A DNA stretch of 64,000 nucleotides from Coemansia sp. RSA 922 (GCA_027577415.1 JANBQS010000003.1:28547-92546), one strand, 5' to 3'. Counted from the first letter of the stretch, positions 29,518-39,550 are shown. The notes: a model not told the origin generated them from the sequence alone. Program-made: numbers and translations.

Positions 29518-31212
29518 ATGAGAGAGCGCCGCACCGCTATTGGCATCCCACTGTCGGCAACATTGGATGAACGCATCAGAGGCCTCTTTCCACCTGGAGC
29601 CATGTATGACTGCGATCCCGAGCCAATGAATACGCTTGCAGAAAGGCGGATGCGCCAAATGAGTAGCGATATTCGTTCAAAGGCTGACTGGATGGAGACG
29701 ATTGATGATGCCGACACTCGCACTGGCTGGGCCGTCGAGGCCAAGGCAAAGGAGCTGACGGCTGTTGAGTTTGCGTACGTTATGGACGAGCTAGCATACT
29801 ACGCGTCTCTACACCTGCCAGGTAGCAACGTTAGACTAAGTGCGGCTGACGGCGTGTGGTTCTCTGATACGCGTGTAGACGACAAGACCACGAGTGAGCT
29901 CAAGGACTATGCAACCATACTCGAAGGAGTGCCAGATCGCCAAAAAGACTGGTATCCAAAGGACCGGTCGCGTGTACTCAATCTGGTTGACCCGTCACTC
30001 TATCCGCTGACTTATAGCCGCTCGAAGCTGTGTCGTCAGACCAGTACGTCGCCACAGACAGCTCTTACTCTTGAGGATGCAGGGGAGTTTCCTGGATCTC
30101 TTGATGAGTGGCGCAAGGCTTTACACGTTGGCGAGGATGGGGAGTCTGACTACTATCTCCCGATTTGGGATTGGCAGTATGGATCTTATACTTCTGACAA
30201 ATTTAGCTGGCTGCCATCCGAGTTTTGCATTGACGACAACGGAGTTGTTACTATCGAATCCTACATCAACAACTTACACCCCGTCAAGCACGCCACGCTG
30301 TACCCGATTATTGCCAGCGTCTTCTCCAAGGCTATTCCTTTGCTAGAGCAGGTAGTCACTGATATTGTGCATCCGCGCCAGCGACGAGTGGTACCAGACT
30401 CGTCAAAATACTACAAGAGCGATGAGGCAATGCCCGACAGGGACGATCTCATTCTCTGGAAGAGACGCGCGACATTTGTCCACCCGCAACCCGAGCCGTT
30501 TGTTGCACCTGCACGGCCTGTTATTCCCTACAAGCTCTGTGGACGGCGGCTGCAGGCCATTGTCAAAATGATCAGTATCGAGCCGACTTCTAAGAGGTCA
30601 ATCTATGGCGGCGAGGACTGGAGCGTAGTGGGCTTGGGCAATGAGCGCATCATTGCTACTGGGATATTCTTTTACGACGTGACAAACATCGCTCCAGCCA
30701 GTCTGCGATTCCGTGAGACACTTTGCTCTTGGGATTTTGAGGCCGAACAGTTTGACATTGAGTCAGTTGTCAAGGCATATGGTATAGAGAAAAGTCGATT
30801 AAGGGAAAGTGACCTCGTATCGCAGGAGCTAGGCAGTGTTGGGATTAAAGATGGACGGTGCGTGGTGTTCCCGAACGTACACCAGTTCAAAATGCCTGAG
30901 CTCAAGCTAGCTGACAAGTCCAAGACTGGCCATTGCAAGATGATTACGTTTTACTTTGTAGATCCAAGTACGCGCATTCCGTCGACAGCGATTGTGCCGC
31001 CACAGCAACAAGATTGGTACTTTGCGGATATCTTGGCATCTGAGCCATTTCGCAGTTTACCCCATCTAGTAGTGGAGGGCATCATGGCCAAGGTCGACTT
31101 TCCAATTTCGCTCAAGGCAGCCAAGAAGCTTCGTCCACAAGTGCACTTGGACAACAATGCCGAGAATATTTCACTTGAATTTTTTGAGCCCAATGTTTAC
31201 TTCAGCGCGTAG
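29518..31212 (+). CDS. DUF4246 family protein
   Basis: A 564-residue protein matching the fungal DUF4246 family of unknown biochemical role. Characteristic blocks are LTAVEFAYVMDELAYY, WLPSEFCIDDNGVVTIESYINNLHP, YPIIASVFSKAIPLLEQVVTDI, and, in the C-terminal third, a possible double-stranded beta-helix signature (HQFKMPELKLADKSKTGH, then FYFVDPSTRIPSTAIVPPQQ). Full length for the family. Two starts are possible. ATG 29518 (MRERRTAIGIP) begins just before conserved sequence and follows a T/C-rich leader, so I prefer it. ATG 29419 would add a basic plus hydrophobic segment resembling a signal peptide, but that segment is probably translated leader. Intronless. Confidence 0.85.
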   Translation: MRERRTAIGIPLSATLDERIRGLFPPGAMYDCDPEPMNTLAERRMRQMSSDIRSKADWMETIDDADTRTGWAVEAKAKELTAVEFAYVMDELAYYASLHLPGSNVRLSAADGVWFSDTRVDDKTTSELKDYATILEGVPDRQKDWYPKDRSRVLNLVDPSLYPLTYSRSKLCRQTSTSPQTALTLEDAGEFPGSLDEWRKALHVGEDGESDYYLPIWDWQYGSYTSDKFSWLPSEFCIDDNGVVTIESYINNLHPVKHATLYPIIASVFSKAIPLLEQVVTDIVHPRQRRVVPDSSKYYKSDEAMPDRDDLILWKRRATFVHPQPEPFVAPARPVIPYKLCGRRLQAIVKMISIEPTSKRSIYGGEDWSVVGLGNERIIATGIFFYDVTNIAPASLRFRETLCSWDFEAEQFDIESVVKAYGIEKSRLRESDLVSQELGSVGIKDGRCVVFPNVHQFKMPELKLADKSKTGHCKMITFYFVDPSTRIPSTAIVPPQQQDWYFADILASEPFRSLPHLVVEGIMAKVDFPISLKAAKKLRPQVHLDNNAENISLEFFEPNVYFSA

Positions 31213-31476
31213 TTGTGCGCCACTTAAAGTAGCTAATGTATCGATTGCTCTTAAATTGACATTGTCGCAATGTTATCGCCTGCGTAAGGTTTCTATGACG
31301 CCTCTATCTGCTGGGCTTTTTGTTATCGTCCAAAAGCAATCGATTTAAGGTGCTACAATCAAAGTCTGCCCAGAAATATCTTAACCTTTAGTGTTAAATT
31401 GTCATCGTTAGAAAAATCAGTTCTTCCTAAAAAAAATTTACTCGATATTCTTTATTTCTTACTTGCCATCAAAAAA

Positions 31477-32552
31477 ATGGACTCTCTATCTCCTTTTCAA
31501 ACTGATTGTGGACAAGATTGTCGAGTATTTGGAATGCCCACTAAAGGCTCCTTCAAGCTGGCGATCGGTGAGCACGACAAGCAAAATATTGTGCTTTTTC
31601 CGCTACTTCTTATCAGTGAACGCTGGCGCAAGGCGGATCTTGTCTCAATTTGCGAGAACTGTATCCTTGAATTTGACTATTATACCAAGGCAATGAAAGT
31701 AAGATTTCTTGCATTGTTTGCTGGCGCTCCGTACCTGCGGGTTCGCAAAAACAGTCTTGTCAAACGGGTTTGTGTAGCCGTTCCTCTTTGGAAAGATAAG
31801 TGTGATGGGACATTTAGCGAGGCCATCACTAGGCCGCAGTACAAGGGTCTAGTGTTTCCGACTGCTCATAGTTTTTTCTCTATATGTACAAAACCCCCGA
31901 GAAATCACGTACCCGTAATTTCAGCACACGTTCAGCCACCACACCTACTTTAGTGATCAGCGAAGAACAAGTGGCCGACTTTGTTCATTCTCTCCAGCGG
32001 CTATTACCCTCGTTAACAAGTGTGATTGTAGTCTTCGGCTCTGGTAACGAAGTGCATTCAGATCACAAACACCTTTATCGCTCACTAATAACCGAGATCT
32101 ATCAAGGAGGTATAAAGAAATTACACGGTACCTTGAAACCTGGAACTATGACAATGCTTAACATGCCGAGTATCGAGCACTGCCATTCTTCAGCACTTCG
32201 ATTTGGGAAAGCCAAGCTTTGAGATGGCTTATGCGATCTCAATTATCTCTGTGCTTCCGAGTCTGGCCAGTTTAACTTGTAACATAGGCGGGCTAGGATT
32301 AAGTATAGAGTCCATTCTAGCCAACGGTTGTCCGAGTACTCTCCATGCAATGCACCATCCTTTGAGCGGCAATTTCAGGATATTGTCTGTGCCGTACGTG
32401 TCAAATACCTCGGCCGACATGATAACAAGAGTGGCCATGCTTTTTTTTGCCGTCGTGTGTCCCAACTTGGCATGAGGCATTTAGTTGCAAGATTGCCTGG
32501 AGTACATACAGTTGTTCGTATAGGACATTTGCGGATTCCATTAGCCGCTTAA
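31477..32552 (+). pseudogene. Frameshifted F-box-like/LRR family gene
   Basis: The start MDSLSPFQ resembles MLSLSPLQ at the start of the intact paralogue at 56639. The coding signal then jumps between frames: LIVDKIVEYL (frame of 31463), then SERWRKADLVSICENC and NSLVKRVCVAVPLWKDKCDG (frame of 31477), then a LPSLTSVIVVF segment (frame of 31884), then IISVLPSLASLTCN (frame of 32203), then a last piece ending at 32552. At least four frame changes are needed, so it is dead. The F-box-like N-terminus followed by leucine-rich blocks is typical of a large expanded family of this kind of fungus. No function is retained. Confidence 0.75.
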
Positions 32553-32972
32553 TTTGCTGTGGGTAGAGTATAACAATAATATGCTACGTGATAATTTCAA
32601 CTACTTTTAGCATATTCAAGCAGTATCTGGAGAGTTTGCTGCTGCTATTGGCTACAAGTGTGATCGGGTATTGTAGTATTGCTGAATGCATTGCTCCAAT
32701 TGTAATCATACCACTATTTGTAGAATAGAAACTTCAAAATAAGGAGATGTGTGCTAATTTCCACAATAGGACAGATGCTTTACGGAGCATTCAATGTACA
32801 CTTAAAGTAGTCGTTTCTTACTAAGTACAATTGGCTTACATATGTGATGCGCAAAATGAACTGGCAATTCAATCTTTGATGACAATATCAAAAAAGTGTG
32901 CAACAATACAATTACGCATATGCACATTGTATAGGGTAAAAGTGTGAGTGTAATAGACCTCTCTCAAACGGG
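32553..32972. other. Gap upstream of the micro-gene
   Basis: AT-rich, no ORF of note; presumably holds the upstream control region of the secreted-peptide gene at 33049. Confidence 0.35.
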
Positions 32973-32982
32973 TATATAAATA
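32973..32982 (+). promoter_or_regulatory. TATA box of secreted micro-peptide gene
   Basis: TATATAAATA, 76 bp upstream of ATG 33049, with a clean leader (CATCATCATCTCTTCAC) containing no upstream ATG after the expected start site. Confidence 0.7.
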
Positions 32983-33048
32983 AGGACATGTGCATGCCTC
33001 TTCTCACAAAATTATCATCATCATCTCTTCACTACAAATTCTCTAACC

Positions 33049-33138
33049 ATGAACGCCTACGCTACTCTCCTCGCCATAGTCGCTATTACAGCCACAACTG
33101 CCAATGCCCAGGCTGTCTGGCTTGGTCCCTGGCCCTAG
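33049..33138 (+). CDS. Predicted 29-aa secreted peptide precursor
   Basis: The ORF is 29 codons plus TAG. Residues 1-20 form a textbook signal peptide: a short N-region, a hydrophobic core (LLAIVAI), a polar Thr-rich end and an Ala-x-Ala-like cleavage site (ANA|QA). After cleavage only nine residues remain, QAVWLGPWP, with two Trp and two Pro and an N-terminal Gln that could cyclise to pyroglutamate. There is no splice donor near the stop that would extend the frame. A TATA box at 32973 and a short pyrimidine-rich leader argue for a transcribed gene. It might be a secreted signalling, pheromone-like or antimicrobial peptide, or the truncated remnant of a longer secreted protein; I know no family match. 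The cleavage site is a prediction by eye. Confidence 0.55.
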   Translation: MNAYATLLAIVAITATTANAQAVWLGPWP

Positions 33139-33708
33139 ATTTCCACAATGTTATTTAGAAGCTAGTCAGAAATACATGTTTTTTCTGTCTGTCTAAATTA
33201 AATCTCAACCAGCAACTTCATGTCAATCTCTTATATTTCTGGGAGCACACTGGCATTCGGGTTCTCCACTTGCCGGATACGCAACAAATTTTTTGAGAGT
33301 TATTGACGTGTTTGGACAGCTCCCGAATATCATGGAACTTGTGTACCGTACCTCTACACTTTACGATCATAGCCATTGACTTGGCTTTTGACGTTGATAT
33401 GCCCTGAATATTAGAACATGGACAAGTTATTGGCGGGCAAGCAGTTTAGGATTCGGAAGTTTACCGATTCAAAGCAGTTTCGGCGCACTACCTTCTGTTT
33501 GACGAGTACGCTATGAATACGAAAACAGTGTAGCAAAGTATCTAGCTGAGTTTGAATCAATCCGCAGCCAATCGCTGGTGAGCATGCACAAAGGTTTGGT
33601 CCAAAACACAAGTGTGACAATCAAAACTTTTTTGTTTCCACCAGATTTTTTTCTTTATTTTTAATTTTAATTTTAATTTTTTTCGCATACACTTTTCACA
33701 TTTATCAA
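33139..33708. other. Gap before the BRE4-like gene
   Basis: Short ORFs only. A plus-strand frame from 33418 (about 32 codons beginning MDKLLAGKQF) looks coding-like but is too short to assign. The final 60 bp are the T-rich leader of the downstream gene. Confidence 0.3.
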
Positions 33709-36700
33709 ATGCACGAACCATTAGCACGCAAAGACAACGACGAAGCGGACGCACCTACGGGCAGTAGTCTTCCCACACCAAGCGGTAACCGAGCGAGTCT
33801 AGTGTTTCAGCAGCTACACGCTTCGGTAGCTTTGCCAAATTCACCTAGTCACCGGAATTCGGGATTAGGACCGTGGGCCTTGCGACGCAGTATTACCGAG
33901 GGCGCAGCATATAGCCATCGGAACAGCGTAGCTTTGCCCTCGGCTAGTCAGACGTTTGACCAGCAATGGTGGGGCGAGCCAGAGCAGTACTTTGCTCGGC
34001 CATGTTCGCCAGCATGGAGCTCTACGGCGCAGTATGTACGTGCTGCGCAATTGCCTGTCGATACTCATGAAGAGCCAACAGCCGGTAAACCCGTTTTGGC
34101 TGCTGCAGCGGCCGAGGAAGTGCATCCGCCAGACCCGCCCGATGAGCATACAGTACTGTTGGGCGGCATTCCTAGCGCAGCTGACTGTCAGTCGTCCCGA
34201 TGGCGCGATCTGAGGGCCAGCGTTGCTAAGCGCGGTGCATCTGCCAAGGCATTCGCTGGGCAGTTGTTTCCGACACTGAGTTCGCAACAGACCAGTGTTC
34301 TCAAGGCCGTGCTTGCCTACGCGATAGCTGCGCTCTTTCCGTTCGTCCCTGTACTGCGGGACTGGCTGGGTGATCCGGACTATATGGCGCCACACTTGGT
34401 CACTAATGCGACGATCTGGTTCCATGCTGCCAAGACTCGTAGCGGGTTGGCGGAGGGTGGCCTGGTAGGCGTAATCTGGGTCTGCGTGACTAGCTGCGTG
34501 ACGTATTTGGCGCTGTTTATTGCCGAATGGCTACACTGCACGTTTGCTAGGCCGGTATTGGCGACTGGTGATGTTCCTGAGGCCCTGCCGCTGGCTATTC
34601 AGAGCAAGGTGGTGAGCTTAGTGGTGTTTGTGTTTGGGTATAGCTGGATATTGGCGTTCTTTAAGGCTAACGCTAATCGAGCATCGGTGGGCACGGCCAC
34701 GGCTATATCTAATATCGCGTTGTACTTGGTTATGCTGCGAGAGGCACCGATAGTCAATTACAAGGTGGCGGCGGCGACTGGCGGGGATGGCAAGATCCCA
34801 TGGCCGGAGCCCGGGGACAGAGATAGTCTGGCAGAGAGCGTAGGCAAAAAGACCGAGCACGTTCTTGTGGCCGTATTGACTGGCATGGCGATCAGTATAC
34901 TGGTGGGCTGGATGGTGCGTCCTACAACGGCGGGACAAGAACTGAGGGCGCAGTTGAGCACTACGTTTTCGTCGTTCCGCCGAATCCTGCCACAGCTCCT
35001 GGCGCCAATTGTCAGCGAGGATACGCCATCCAACACTCAGGCCAAATTGCATGGCGCCAAACCTGAGGAACTCAAAGCCGGACTGCGCGAGCACCGGCAA
35101 CGCTTGCAGCAGCTTAAGCGACAGCTGGACGCTATAGCGTTGGAACCCGGCGAATGGCACGTGTGGGCACGACGTGCTAAATTGTCGGCTCTGGTTACTT
35201 GCCTTGATGCGCTTAGTCTGCATTTGAGCAGTATGAGTTCGGGCTTGGAGCTGCGTGTCATTGATCATAATTCCGATGCGTTTGTCGGTGACTTGGACGT
35301 TGAGGCGTACTCGAGTGTTATTAGGAGGATTCGGGAGCCGGTTGTGAGGCTCGGCAATATGTGCGATCGTATTTTGGCTGCTGTCCATGGTCTAGTCGAT
35401 GGCGCTTTGAGCGGGGATCTTAAGGAGTATGTGGTGGATGTTTGCCAGTGCAGAGACTCGGCTCCAAGCGATGGCATGTGTATGGCGTGTGGAATGCCCC
35501 TGGAGGATGTGGATCCGGCTACACGGCGAGTATTGCAGCTGCGTGCGGAAATGACTGAGGCGATCCAGGTATTCCACACTGACTACGACGCAGCAGTCGG
35601 TGACCTCACATCGCTTTCCACTAGTGGAGGGAAAGCTAAGCCCGGATCGAGTACAACCGAGGAGCAGCTATTTATCGTGTATTTCTTTGTATTCAGTCTT
35701 CGCGAATTCGTCGACGAGCTGTTTGACATTCTGCCGCAAGTCGCCGCTGTATGTCGCCAGCCCCCGGGACCCGCCCTATGGCAGAGCCGGCAGCAGGCGG
35801 CCGACGGCATGCGGGCACTCAGCTCGTGGGTATTGATGTTGGCGCGTGGGCTGTGGGATACTGGTGCTACGACCGAACTAGAGACTCGGTACGAGGTGGC
35901 GCAGTTCACTGACCCGCGGTCATTGCACGCGCCGCAGCCTACTACGCGGATCCAACGCTTGGCGCGCTCTGTTTGGCGCACGTTAATGTGGGCGCGTCGA
36001 CTGAATGTCAAATTCGCGACAAAGTACGCGCTTTTAGTCACATTGCTCTCACTACCCTGTTACTGGAGTATATCGGTGTACTTGGAGTTCAGAAGACAGA
36101 GACTGGACTGGATGGTTATCTCGGCTGCGGCCATTATGGTCCCCACGGTGGGCGGCTCGGCGCTAGTCAGCGTGTACCGTATCTTGGGAACGTGTGCTGG
36201 CGGTCTTGCTGCGTTCTTGGTTTATGAAATCGGTCGGGATATTCCTGTCCTTACTTACTCGCTGTTGGTTTTGTTTTCGGTTCCCTGTTTCCATGTCATT
36301 TTGCATGGAAAGTATCCGAAAATCGGCCAATTCGCACTCATTACTTTTGGCGTCGTGTTGATTAACAAGTGGGTAGCCCGCGAAGATCAAGGCGAGGGGG
36401 CCGGAGCCCTAGCTGTTAGGCGAACTGGAGCAGTGGCGTTGGGTATTGTGGCTGGTATGTTTGTTACTGTTTACATTTGGCCCTTTGAGGCCCGAGTTCG
36501 CGTGCGACAGGCGCTTAGTTGGTGGCTTTTGACTGCGTCACAGCTATACGACCGGTTGTGGAGTTCACTTTGGCAGTCCTACGTGGAACCAGATGGGGAA
36601 TGGCGGGGCGCGGTGGGGACAGTGAGGGAATACTTGGATAACGAGATGCATTTGCAGAGCTCGTTATTGGAGATTCGCGCACTTTTGGCTGATACTCTGA

Positions 36701-37404
36701 ATGAACCAAGGTTGAAGGGTCCGTTCCCACTGGCGTCGTATCATCGGATCATAAACGCGTGTCAGCGGCTGCTTGACGCTATGGTTGCTGCTAGATGGGT
36801 TATGCTGCCTGTACCTATGGTCGTAGCCACACAGCTGTACAGTTACCCGGCACCTTCAGAGTCAGATAGTCATGAGGGGGATTTGTTTGACCAACGGCTC
36901 GTCGATGTGCAACAGGCACTGGATCGGTGCTGTACGCCATGTATGGATGATGTGCTGGTGAGCGATGGCAATACGACTGAGGAGGAAGAAGGCCGGGTTT
37001 TGCTCGATCTGCCGTTGGCTCTGGCATCTACTGCATTGCTGGAGCGTGAAGGGAATCCAAGTAGGGTCCGCGCACAGGTGGAGGCTGATTTACTGCGGCG
37101 TACAGCGCAGGAGCGCGAGCAAAGGGACTCGCTGGTGGCGCTTACTATGTACGTTTTGGCGTCAGCTTTAATCCTCAAAACTCCACTGCCAGCGGTACTG
37201 CCACCTATCCACGCGGCGCAACGGAGGGTGGCGGAGGCTATGCGGCATATTTTGGACTCGTCAGATGAGCAAGTGTCTCGGGTCAAATACGTATTCTACT
37301 ATACACAGGTTATGTTGGGATGGGAAGTAGTGCACGAGTTGGCTATAATCGGAGGAATGATGAGAGAGTTGTATGGATCGTATGGATCTTATTTAAATAA
37401 TTAA
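33709..37404 (+). CDS. BRE4-like fusaric-acid-exporter-type membrane protein
   Basis: A 1231-residue polytopic protein of the aromatic acid exporter/fusaric acid resistance superfamily, of the kind named after yeast Bre4 (brefeldin A sensitivity). A disordered N-terminus of about 200 residues is followed by a first membrane bundle (SVLKAVLAYAIAALFPFVPVLRDW, then SKVVSLVVFVFGYSWILAF and VLVAVLTGMAISILVGW), a cytosolic helical region with a Cys cluster (CQCRDSAPSDGMCMACG), and a second bundle near residue 765 on (KYALLVTLLSLPCYWSI, MVISAAAIMVPTVGGSAL, LGIVAGMFVTVYIWPFEARVRVRQ). The C-terminal quarter is soluble and helical. Duplicated six-span bundles with this WPFEAR motif fit the family. Likely an organellar or plasma-membrane exporter; the substrate is unknown. 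Its stop overlaps that of the convergent LeuA gene. Confidence 0.85.
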   Translation: MHEPLARKDNDEADAPTGSSLPTPSGNRASLVFQQLHASVALPNSPSHRNSGLGPWALRRSITEGAAYSHRNSVALPSASQTFDQQWWGEPEQYFARPCSPAWSSTAQYVRAAQLPVDTHEEPTAGKPVLAAAAAEEVHPPDPPDEHTVLLGGIPSAADCQSSRWRDLRASVAKRGASAKAFAGQLFPTLSSQQTSVLKAVLAYAIAALFPFVPVLRDWLGDPDYMAPHLVTNATIWFHAAKTRSGLAEGGLVGVIWVCVTSCVTYLALFIAEWLHCTFARPVLATGDVPEALPLAIQSKVVSLVVFVFGYSWILAFFKANANRASVGTATAISNIALYLVMLREAPIVNYKVAAATGGDGKIPWPEPGDRDSLAESVGKKTEHVLVAVLTGMAISILVGWMVRPTTAGQELRAQLSTTFSSFRRILPQLLAPIVSEDTPSNTQAKLHGAKPEELKAGLREHRQRLQQLKRQLDAIALEPGEWHVWARRAKLSALVTCLDALSLHLSSMSSGLELRVIDHNSDAFVGDLDVEAYSSVIRRIREPVVRLGNMCDRILAAVHGLVDGALSGDLKEYVVDVCQCRDSAPSDGMCMACGMPLEDVDPATRRVLQLRAEMTEAIQVFHTDYDAAVGDLTSLSTSGGKAKPGSSTTEEQLFIVYFFVFSLREFVDELFDILPQVAAVCRQPPGPALWQSRQQAADGMRALSSWVLMLARGLWDTGATTELETRYEVAQFTDPRSLHAPQPTTRIQRLARSVWRTLMWARRLNVKFATKYALLVTLLSLPCYWSISVYLEFRRQRLDWMVISAAAIMVPTVGGSALVSVYRILGTCAGGLAAFLVYEIGRDIPVLTYSLLVLFSVPCFHVILHGKYPKIGQFALITFGVVLINKWVAREDQGEGAGALAVRRTGAVALGIVAGMFVTVYIWPFEARVRVRQALSWWLLTASQLYDRLWSSLWQSYVEPDGEWRGAVGTVREYLDNEMHLQSSLLEIRALLADTLNEPRLKGPFPLASYHRIINACQRLLDAMVAARWVMLPVPMVVATQLYSYPAPSESDSHEGDLFDQRLVDVQQALDRCCTPCMDDVLVSDGNTTEEEEGRVLLDLPLALASTALLEREGNPSRVRAQVEADLLRRTAQEREQRDSLVALTMYVLASALILKTPLPAVLPPIHAAQRRVAEAMRHILDSSDEQVSRVKYVFYYTQVMLGWEVVHELAIIGGMMRELYGSYGSYLNN

Positions 37405-39167
37405 ATATCTACTTTACGGTCCTTGTGACTAGCCCTATTATCAGACTCGTCATGGCCGATCATTCTGTTTACTGCTGAGATGTAGGCATTGGCCGATGCA
37501 GTGATAATATCGACATTGGTCGCTAGGCCAGTGAATTTTGGTACTGAGCCACCTGGCGCCAGACTATTCTCCTCTGGTTCCTGTGCGCCACGAGCTATGC
37601 GTACGGCTACTTTACCCAGAGTGTCTTGTCCCTCGCTGGTAGCAGCGACGTTAAAGTTAAGCAGCTGAATGTCTACGCCGATGATACGCTGGATAGCTGA
37701 GAACGTCGCCTCGATAGGCCCGTTGTTCGCCAGCGCCACATCAGTGATATCAATGCCTTTCACTGCGTCGTGTAGGGTTACTGTGGCGGTGGGCGTGATG
37801 CCTAGACCGGTAAACACCTGGAGATGTTTGAGCGTGAAGCGCAACGCGCTCTCCGCCTGCGCCTCATGGGCATCCTCTGGCAGGTCCGTCGACGTGCGCT
37901 TGACAGCGGTCTCTGGTGGGGGAGCTGAAGATCCGCCGGCTAGAGTAGTCGACCGTACGTCGGCTACGAGCGCGTGCATATCGCCGTCAGTCACACCGGC
38001 TTTCTTCGAGTCAGCGAGATCTTTGAACTTGGCAAAGGCTGCCTGGAACTGTGCATCAGAAAGGGCGGGTCCTCCGTAGCCTAGATCTTCTAGCTTGGTC
38101 TTAAATGCATGGCGACCCGAGTGCTTGCCCAGAGCTAGGTTGCCAGTGGTAACACCGACGTCTTCTGGGCGGATAATCTCGTACGTTTGCTTGTTTTTGA
38201 GGACGCCGTCCTGGTGGATCCCGCTCTCGTGCAAAAAGGCGTTGCGTCCGACAATAGCCTTATTGGCCTGTACCGCCATACCAGAGAGATCTTCGACCAT
38301 GCGTGAGGTCGAGAAAAACAGCCTCGTGTTGATCGTGTGCTCGACCGGGTAAGAGTGCGGATGAGTATGGATGTTCATCACTACTTCCTCCAGCGACGTG
38401 TTGCCGGCGCGTTCGCCTATACCGTTGATCGTCACTTCTACTTGGCGAGCGCCGTTAGTAATACCCGCTAGCGTATTGGCTGTGGCCAGGCCCAAATCGT
38501 TGTGGCAGTGGGTAGAGAACACGACAGAGTCAGCGCCCTCAGTATTCTCTCTCAGATGCTTGATCAAGGCACCGTACTCACTCGGAGTATTGTAGCCGAC
38601 GGTATCCGGAATATTCAGCGTTGTGGCACCAGCCTTAATGGCTGTGGCTAGGGCCTCGCATAGGAACGAGTGGTCTGAGCGACCTGCGTCCTCGGGAGAG
38701 AACTCAATATCCGCACAGAGGCTCTTGGCGAAACCCACCATGTCTTTGATGCGCTGGAGGCACTGCTCGCGAGAGATCTTGAGCTTGAACTCTAGATGGA
38801 TATCGGACGTCGCTAGGAATACGTGGATCCGGTGACGAGGAGCCTCTTTGACTGCGTCGTAGGCTGTTTGGATGTCGTGTTGGACTGAGCGCGCTAAGCC
38901 GCAGATTACCATCTCTTGGTTTACCCGACCTTCGCCTGTACGACCCTCCATTAGAGGACCGACTTCGCGGGCTATCCGTTGTACTGCAGAAAAGTCGCCA
39001 GGTGAGGCTACGGGAAAACCAGCTTCTAACACATTGACACCGAGGCGGGAGAGCTGACGTGCGATCTCGATCTTTTCCTCTGTGTTCAGCGTTACGCCGG
39101 GCGATTGCTCGCCATCGCGGAGGGTAGTATCGAAAATAATAAGCTTATCCTTGGTTTGCGAAGACAT
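37401..39167 (-). CDS. 2-isopropylmalate synthase, LeuA type
   Basis: A 588-residue enzyme condensing acetyl-CoA and 2-oxoisovalerate, the first step of leucine synthesis. The catalytic TIM barrel opens with FDTTLRDGEQSPGV and contains the metal ligands in STHCHNDLG, then NGIGERAGNTSLEE and HESGIHQDGVLKN. The C-terminal LeuA dimer (leucine-sensing) domain runs from about residue 440 (HLQVFTGLGITPTATV) to the end. These motifs are those of the bacterial/plant/archaeal LeuA form; ascomycete and basidiomycete Leu4 proteins belong to a different subgroup with a longer, distinct N-terminus. Start ATG 39167 (MSSQTKDKLIIF) is preferred: no mitochondrial presequence is visible, though the in-frame upstream ATG at 39257 is a possible longer start. 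Divergent from the DUF924 gene. Confidence 0.9.
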   Translation of the reverse strand: MSSQTKDKLIIFDTTLRDGEQSPGVTLNTEEKIEIARQLSRLGVNVLEAGFPVASPGDFSAVQRIAREVGPLMEGRTGEGRVNQEMVICGLARSVQHDIQTAYDAVKEAPRHRIHVFLATSDIHLEFKLKISREQCLQRIKDMVGFAKSLCADIEFSPEDAGRSDHSFLCEALATAIKAGATTLNIPDTVGYNTPSEYGALIKHLRENTEGADSVVFSTHCHNDLGLATANTLAGITNGARQVEVTINGIGERAGNTSLEEVVMNIHTHPHSYPVEHTINTRLFFSTSRMVEDLSGMAVQANKAIVGRNAFLHESGIHQDGVLKNKQTYEIIRPEDVGVTTGNLALGKHSGRHAFKTKLEDLGYGGPALSDAQFQAAFAKFKDLADSKKAGVTDGDMHALVADVRSTTLAGGSSAPPPETAVKRTSTDLPEDAHEAQAESALRFTLKHLQVFTGLGITPTATVTLHDAVKGIDITDVALANNGPIEATFSAIQRIIGVDIQLLNFNVAATSEGQDTLGKVAVRIARGAQEPEENSLAPGGSVPKFTGLATNVDIITASANAYISAVNRMIGHDESDNRASHKDRKVDI

Positions 39168-39550
39168 GGTTGATAGTATATAAAAAAAATCGAGAGAGAG
39201 ATAGATGAGAAGTGTCGTGTGGTTTTGTGATGAGATCGAATGTCCTTTTATATCCATTAGAACAAGGGTCTGTTTTAGCATTTATCTGCTCGTGACTCAG
39301 TAAAGACTATTGTGTCACAAAAAAAAAAAAGTCATGACTGGATTAGCACTCGAAAATCCCCGTCACGTGTAGTCCGATGGCTGCAACTCGAGCCGCCCCG
39401 CCTCCCTTGTATCTTTCGGCTCGAATCTTGCTTGCTGTCAGCCCTCCCTTTAAAGTCGCACGCATTTTGTTCTCTTGTATTTTTTCAAATTCAGCTCTAT
39501 TTATATTTTCTTTTTCTACTTTCTCGTATAATATAAATTTACATAAAAAA
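39168..39550. promoter_or_regulatory. Divergent promoter LeuA/DUF924
   Basis: The 383 bp between divergent starts contain a CACGTG at 39364-39369, an A run near 39319 and a pyrimidine-rich DUF924 leader. Confidence 0.4.

Noticed and set aside
33418..33516. A 32-codon ORF (MDKLLAGKQF...)
   Set aside because: Too short, no promoter, no signal peptide; may be a remnant but cannot be supported.
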